Source: an uncultured Mitsuokella sp.
GTDB taxonomy: Bacteria > Bacillota > Negativicutes > Selenomonadales > Selenomonadaceae
Length of the DNA: 9,933 nucleotides
Assembly (NCBI GenBank): GCA_900770895.1
Contig: CAAGMF010000272.1
Coordinates: 1 to 9,933, forward strand
Direction of reading: 5' to 3'
The position numbers and the translations under genes are program-made. Positions within the stretch are counted from its first letter, which is position 1, and every line of letters starts with the position of its first letter. Under the pieces are notes generated by a model, which was not told the origin of the DNA, did no database searches, and saw only the letters and a list, made by a program, of their open reading frames with translations. Shown piece after piece: positions 6,225 through 9,933 of the stretch.

Positions 6225-8177
6225 GTGTCTATTCTGCAGAATACATTAAACAGCATCGTCCCTGCTACGGCTCCGGCTGATGACATGCACCAGCGTCTGG
6301 CTGCGGTCATGGAAGGCGATGAAAAATCTCTCGGCCGGCTCAGCGATATCCTTTACCGCTACATACGGCTGACCGGCGAGCTCCATCCTGACCTGCCTAC
6401 GCCGTGTACGATCATATGCTGTGCCGACCACGGCGTAGCAGCAGAGGGCGTATCGGCCTACCCGCAGGATACGACACTCGACATGACGCGCAACTATCTC
6501 ATCGCGCAGGGAGCCGCTGCGAATGCCCTGGCGAAATACTGTGACTCCGAGCTCATCGTCGCCGATCTCGGCATCGCTGTCCCCGCCGATGAGGCGGCTG
6601 CCATCCCAGGCCTGCTGAACCTCCGCGTAGCGCAGGGCACGCAGAATATGGCGCAGGGGCCGGCCATGACTCTCGAGCAGGCCCGGCAATCGATAGAGGC
6701 CGGCATCACGCTGGCCGAACGTGCCATCGAGCAGGGCTATGACTGCCTGCTCCCCGGCGAGATGGGGATAGCCAACACGACGGCTATGGCGTGTATCACC
6801 GCTGCATTCTGCGGCCTCACCGCTGAAGAGGCGACCGGCCGCGGCACGAATATCTCCGATGAACGTCTGCGCCAGAAACAGGCCATCGTCCAACGGGCTC
6901 TGGAACTCAATCAGCCTGACGCCGATGACGCGCTGGACGTGCTGGCCAAGGTCGGCGGCTTCGAGCTCGGCGCTATCGCCGGCATCATCCTCGGTGCGGC
7001 CGCTCATGGCTGCTGCACCATCATCGATGGCGCGAACTCCGCCGCTGCCGCCCTCATCGCTCAGGGACTGGCCCCGCACAGCATCGACTATGTCATGGCT
7101 TCGCATCTCGGCAGCGAGCCCGCCCATCAGCATGCCCTGCGCCACCTCGGTCTCACTCCCTGCCTGCATCTCGACCTGCGGCTGGGCGAGGCCTGCGGCT
7201 CCTCGGTGCTCCTGTGCATACTGCAATCAATCCTGGCCGCCTGGGAGGTCATCGACCATCTGCCCCAGTCCCCGGTCGAGCAGCCGTTCGAGCACGTCTA
7301 CATGTCACGCCAGGCAGTACCAGCCACTGACAAGACATTCGACTTCTATCTGAATACGATGCAGGAACTCGATGGTGAGGCCCTCGCTGCCTGCCAGGAT
7401 CGCCTGAACCACCTGTCCAAGCCGATATACAGCCTCGGCTATCTCGAGACGCTGGCCACGGAACTAGCCGCTGCTACCGGTGATGAATGTCCGCCGAATG
7501 GCTCGGGTCGCTCTTTGCTCTGTTTCTCCGGCATGCTGCCGAATCCGATGCTCGGAGCCATGACCGAGGCCTTCGCCGCTCATGCCGGCAGCGTGACCGA
7601 TGAGGGCGAGCTGTCCGATCTGGACGTCACCATCGCCCACCTGCGCGAGGGGCTGCCCATAACGTCTTACTTCAACTTCGGCCGCGAGCATGGCGAACAG
7701 GCCGCCTTCGTATACCCGCTGCTCGGCATCGCCATGACCGAGCTCGATCCGGATATGCCGCTCGGCACTGCGGCCCAGCGCCTGCGCGAGAGCCTGCTCG
7801 ACGAGGACGGCGGCCTGCGCTACCCGGCAGATGAATTCCTGAAATATGCGCCGGAGGAATATCAGGGAGCCATCGCCGCCATCATGGGCGCCATCATCGC
7901 CGCCGCCCACAACAGCAGCCTGGTCATCGTCGGCGATGCCGCCACGGACATCATCGCCCGCTATACGGAGGCCATCTGCCCGACGCTGCGCCACTACGTA
8001 CTGCATCCGCAGCCGGCGCTGCTCGATCTCGAATCCGACCTGCCTGGAGGCACTCTGGCCTGCCTGGCGATACAGATCGTAGATGCCAGCCTCGCCATAC
8101 TGAACGATATGAAGACATTTGCCAGCGCCCATGTGGCTATCGCCATCGATGGTCCGGGTGCAGACGGGCAGCAATAA
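6225..8177 (+). CDS. cobT: CobT-family nicotinate-nucleotide phosphoribosyltransferase with a second, degenerate CobT-like half (ArsA-ArsB-like fusion)
   Basis: CobT transfers phosphoribose from nicotinate mononucleotide to the lower-ligand base of cobamides. This protein is 650 residues against about 350 for a usual CobT. The N-terminal half (about 1-350) keeps the family motifs: KSLGRL (34-39), ADHGVAAEGVSAYPQ (67-81), GEMGIANTT (178-186), GRGTNISDERLRQK (205-218) and LRLGEACG (318-325), in which E322 is the catalytic Glu position (E317 in Salmonella CobT). The C-terminal half restarts with LNHLSKPIYSLGYLETLA (394-411), matching the canonical CobT N-terminal signature. It ends with a CobT-like tail, LLDLESDLPGGTLACLA (about 599-615) to MKTFASAHV. 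Its ADHG and GEMG motifs are absent, and G608 replaces the Glu. ArsA/ArsB of Sporomusa ovata are separate CobT homologues that form a heterodimer acting on phenol and p-cresol, so a fused equivalent is the best hypothesis. GTG start with AGAGGAG (6211-6217) at 7 nt. No cobalamin riboswitch was seen upstream. Confidence 0.9.
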   Translation: MSILQNTLNSIVPATAPADDMHQRLAAVMEGDEKSLGRLSDILYRYIRLTGELHPDLPTPCTIICCADHGVAAEGVSAYPQDTTLDMTRNYLIAQGAAANALAKYCDSELIVADLGIAVPADEAAAIPGLLNLRVAQGTQNMAQGPAMTLEQARQSIEAGITLAERAIEQGYDCLLPGEMGIANTTAMACITAAFCGLTAEEATGRGTNISDERLRQKQAIVQRALELNQPDADDALDVLAKVGGFELGAIAGIILGAAAHGCCTIIDGANSAAAALIAQGLAPHSIDYVMASHLGSEPAHQHALRHLGLTPCLHLDLRLGEACGSSVLLCILQSILAAWEVIDHLPQSPVEQPFEHVYMSRQAVPATDKTFDFYLNTMQELDGEALAACQDRLNHLSKPIYSLGYLETLATELAAATGDECPPNGSGRSLLCFSGMLPNPMLGAMTEAFAAHAGSVTDEGELSDLDVTIAHLREGLPITSYFNFGREHGEQAAFVYPLLGIAMTELDPDMPLGTAAQRLRESLLDEDGGLRYPADEFLKYAPEEYQGAIAAIMGAIIAAAHNSSLVIVGDAATDIIARYTEAICPTLRHYVLHPQPALLDLESDLPGGTLACLAIQIVDASLAILNDMKTFASAHVAIAIDGPGADGQQ

Positions 8178-8205
8178 CCTCTACAATCACGAAAAACGCG
8201 CTTCG

Positions 8206-8256
8206 GCACCTTTCCTGCAGCTTATCTGAGCTGACATTGACGGAAAGGTGCTTTTT
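8206..8256 (+). terminator. Intrinsic terminator after the cobT-family gene
   Basis: GCACCTTTCC (8206-8215) pairs perfectly with GGAAAGGTGC (8242-8251), followed by TTTTT (8252-8256). The 26-nt loop contains a second small stem (CAGCT/AGCTG). It begins 29 nt after the cobT stop. An A-run upstream (GAAAAAC, from 8191) could let it act weakly on the minus strand too, although no minus-strand gene converges here. Confidence 0.88.
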
Positions 8257-8265
8257 CGCTAGAAT
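8237..8265 (+). promoter_or_regulatory. Sigma-70-type promoter overlapping the cobT terminator
   Basis: TTGACG (8237-8242; five of six -35 consensus bases) and TAGAAT (8260-8265; five of six -10 consensus bases) are separated by exactly 17 bp. The -35 box starts in the terminator loop and the spacer is the terminator's 3' arm and T-run. A second -10-like TACTAT (8266-8271) follows directly. The leader to the next gene would be about 90 nt. Confidence 0.7.
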
Positions 8266-8304
8266 ACTATAGGTAATATTCATTCTCAAATTTTATGATA
8301 TCAA

Positions 8305-8335
8305 TGGAGCCTGCGCTCACCGCGACACGGCTCCA
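8305..8335 (+). other. Stem-loop in the 5' leader of the phosphoethanolamine-transferase-like gene
   Basis: TGGAGCC (8305-8311) pairs with GGCTCCA (8329-8335). The loop holds a further short GCG/CGC pairing. It lies in the predicted leader, about 17 nt before the ribosome binding site (8352-8358), and does not cover it. No T-run follows, so it is not a terminator. A role in mRNA stability or regulation is possible but unproven, and it matches no riboswitch class I recognise. Confidence 0.35.
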
Positions 8336-8365
8336 ACGTTCTTTCTATGAAAAGGGAGCATTTTT

Positions 8366-9933
8366 ATGCCTGATACGCGTACAAATTCCGATTCCTGGTT
8401 GCGCTGGATCATAGCTGCCAGCATTTATTTCGTCTGCCTCATCGCTTTCTATATCGATATTGGTGAGGATATGGGCGCTGAGTACTTCATGCCCATCCTG
8501 CTGCCGGTCATCGGCGCCCTGGTCGCCCTGCAGTATGCGACCCGAGTCCCGCTGCTATCGCGCGCCATGATACCGAACCTGCTCTCGGGCATCGGCTGGG
8601 CCAGTGCCTTCCCGCTGCTCTACGCCTGGACGTACAACAGTGTATGGTATCAGTCTCTCATCTGTTTCGACTTCATCGTCGGCACGGCTGCCCTCATACT
8701 GATAACATCACTCGAGAGCGCCTGCTATCATATCGGCCATATCCGCGTGTTCGCCGTACTGGCCTCGCTGCTGAATTTCGTGGCCCTGTTCGTGCCATTT
8801 CTCGAGTATGCCTACTATTTCCTCGTCTGGCACTGCCTGACCCCGGCCTCGCTCATGGCCGTATACCTCACGAATTACAAGGAAAGCCTTGATTTCATCC
8901 AGTCGAATGTCGGCGTACTGCCGGCCTGCATCATCCTGGCCGTCATCGCCGTCCTGCTCTATGCCGCCTATCGCTGCCATCTGGCCATCGCCCGTACCGT
9001 AACCGACGACGGACCTACCGCCGGCCGCATGGGCGTGCTTGCCGCCCTGGTCATCGGCAGCATCTATGCCCTGTACTACTATCTGCCGCTGACGTCCATG
9101 GCCGAGCAGTGGAACGACGTCACGACGTACGTCGAGCAGACCCAGGAGTACGGCGTCGGCCATGACGAGCGCCTGGATGATCTGGCCATCGACAGGTACG
9201 AAACGCTGCCGGCCAAGGCGCCGGGCACCGTGATCCTCGTCATCGGCGAATCGGCCTCGCGCGACTACATGCATGCCTACACCCCGTCGTTCCCCTATGA
9301 GGATACCCCCTGGCTCGATGAGAAGCTCAGCCAGCCGGACAGCGGCTTCATCGCTTTCCAGAATGCCTACTCCAGCTGGTCTCAGACCGTACCGGTCCTG
9401 CAGCGCGCGCTGACCGAGCAGAGCCAATACAACGGCAAAGAGTTCTACGACTCCACCTCCATCATCGACGTGGCTCATAAAGCCGGCTATGAGACCTGGT
9501 GGTTCAGCAACCAGGGCCGCTACGGACAGTTCGACAGCGCCATCACGCTCGTGGCCAAGACGGCCGACCATGCCGAGTGGACGGACGACTCCTACAATTT
9601 CTCGGATAAATACGACGGCACGCTGCTCAGCTATCTGACCTCGCTGGACCCCAATAAGGATAACTTCGTCGTCCTGCACATCATGGGCAGCCATATCTAC
9701 TACAACAACCGCTATCCGAGCGAGTTCAATGTATTCACCACCCCGGAGGGCGAATCGACCGTCTCGAGTACGGAGTCGTATGCCAACAGCATCCTCTACA
9801 CCGACTATATCCTCTCGCAGGTTTTCGAATACGCCCAGAAAAATCTGAACCTGCAGGCCATGTTCTACATGTCCGACCACGGCGAGAACCTGCAGATATC
9901 GCATAACCCGGATGTATTCAGCTACGACATGGT
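8366..9933 (+). CDS. Phosphoethanolamine-transferase-like membrane enzyme (EptA/sulfatase superfamily), partial at the right edge
   Basis: I translated this frame by hand; 522 codons are visible without a stop. ATG 8366 has AAGGGAG (8352-8358) 7 nt upstream. The first 250 residues contain about six or seven hydrophobic segments, beginning at WLRWIIAASIYFVCLIAFYI; EptA proteins have five. The rest is an extracytoplasmic alkaline-phosphatase-fold domain. It has VILVIGESASRDYMHAY (E295 binds metal; S296 sits at the nucleophile position, Thr in EptA), then TPWLD, SWSQTVPVL, and SDHGE (503-507) with metal ligands D504 and H505. EptA enzymes move phosphoethanolamine from phosphatidylethanolamine onto lipid A or core sugars at the periplasmic face. 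Cys residues common near the CGTATA-like motif of EptA are missing here. A sulfatase or other phosphoglycerol-type transferase is an alternative. It has its own promoter. Confidence 0.9.
   Translation, partial: MPDTRTNSDSWLRWIIAASIYFVCLIAFYIDIGEDMGAEYFMPILLPVIGALVALQYATRVPLLSRAMIPNLLSGIGWASAFPLLYAWTYNSVWYQSLICFDFIVGTAALILITSLESACYHIGHIRVFAVLASLLNFVALFVPFLEYAYYFLVWHCLTPASLMAVYLTNYKESLDFIQSNVGVLPACIILAVIAVLLYAAYRCHLAIARTVTDDGPTAGRMGVLAALVIGSIYALYYYLPLTSMAEQWNDVTTYVEQTQEYGVGHDERLDDLAIDRYETLPAKAPGTVILVIGESASRDYMHAYTPSFPYEDTPWLDEKLSQPDSGFIAFQNAYSSWSQTVPVLQRALTEQSQYNGKEFYDSTSIIDVAHKAGYETWWFSNQGRYGQFDSAITLVAKTADHAEWTDDSYNFSDKYDGTLLSYLTSLDPNKDNFVVLHIMGSHIYYNNRYPSEFNVFTTPEGESTVSSTESYANSILYTDYILSQVFEYAQKNLNLQAMFYMSDHGENLQISHNPDVFSYDM

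Noticed and set aside
6246..7226. 326-aa minus-strand ORF opposite the cobT-family gene
   Set aside because: It is antisense to a region with canonical CobT motifs and has no domain of its own.
8708..9904. 398-aa minus-strand ORF opposite the phosphoethanolamine-transferase-like gene
   Set aside because: It is the antisense of a coding frame with GES and SDHGE motifs. The antisense protein is a Gly/Val/Asp/Arg-rich low-complexity product of GC-rich third positions.

Overview
The window suggests a high-GC member of the Negativicutes (Selenomonas, Mitsuokella or Sporomusa relatives): a Firmicutes lineage with an outer membrane. This is inferred from three things: an alkaline-phosphatase-superfamily phosphoethanolamine-transferase-like gene (a lipid A modification function), a Firmicutes-type Tex protein, and a two-half CobT-family protein that recalls the ArsA/ArsB pair of Sporomusa ovata. 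No rRNA or tRNA gene is present to confirm the taxonomy. Shine-Dalgarno sites are strong, and three of the seven genes use TTG or GTG starts.

Layout. Positions 1-752 (minus strand) hold most of a membrane-anchored calcineurin-like metallophosphoesterase, cut by the left edge. A divergent intergenic region of about 250 bp carries a hairpin and a sigma-70-type promoter whose -10 box lies between the arms of an inverted repeat. It reads into a TauE/SafE-family permease (1006-1764). Between the permease and the next gene lies a nested inverted repeat of about 197 bp (1803-1999) with 17-bp perfect ends, resembling a MITE or another dispersed hairpin element. Next is tex (2043-4307), an S1-domain RNA-binding protein.

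Then comes a probable three-gene operon: a LysR-type regulator (4403-5269), an unrecognised 296-aa protein (5297-6187) and a 650-aa CobT-family phosphoribosyltransferase (6225-8177). Gaps are 27 and 37 nt, each gene has its own ribosome binding site, and a strong hairpin terminator follows. The CobT-family protein is the most interesting item. Its N-terminal half keeps the canonical catalytic motifs. Its C-terminal half is a second, decayed CobT-like domain that has Gly where the catalytic Glu should be. This is the asymmetry described for the ArsA/ArsB heterodimer, which activates phenolic lower ligands of cobamides, but here in one chain.

A promoter overlapping the cobT terminator drives a phosphoethanolamine-transferase-like membrane enzyme (8366 to the right edge, incomplete). 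Apart from the LysR-unknown-CobT cluster, the genes do not form an obvious common pathway.
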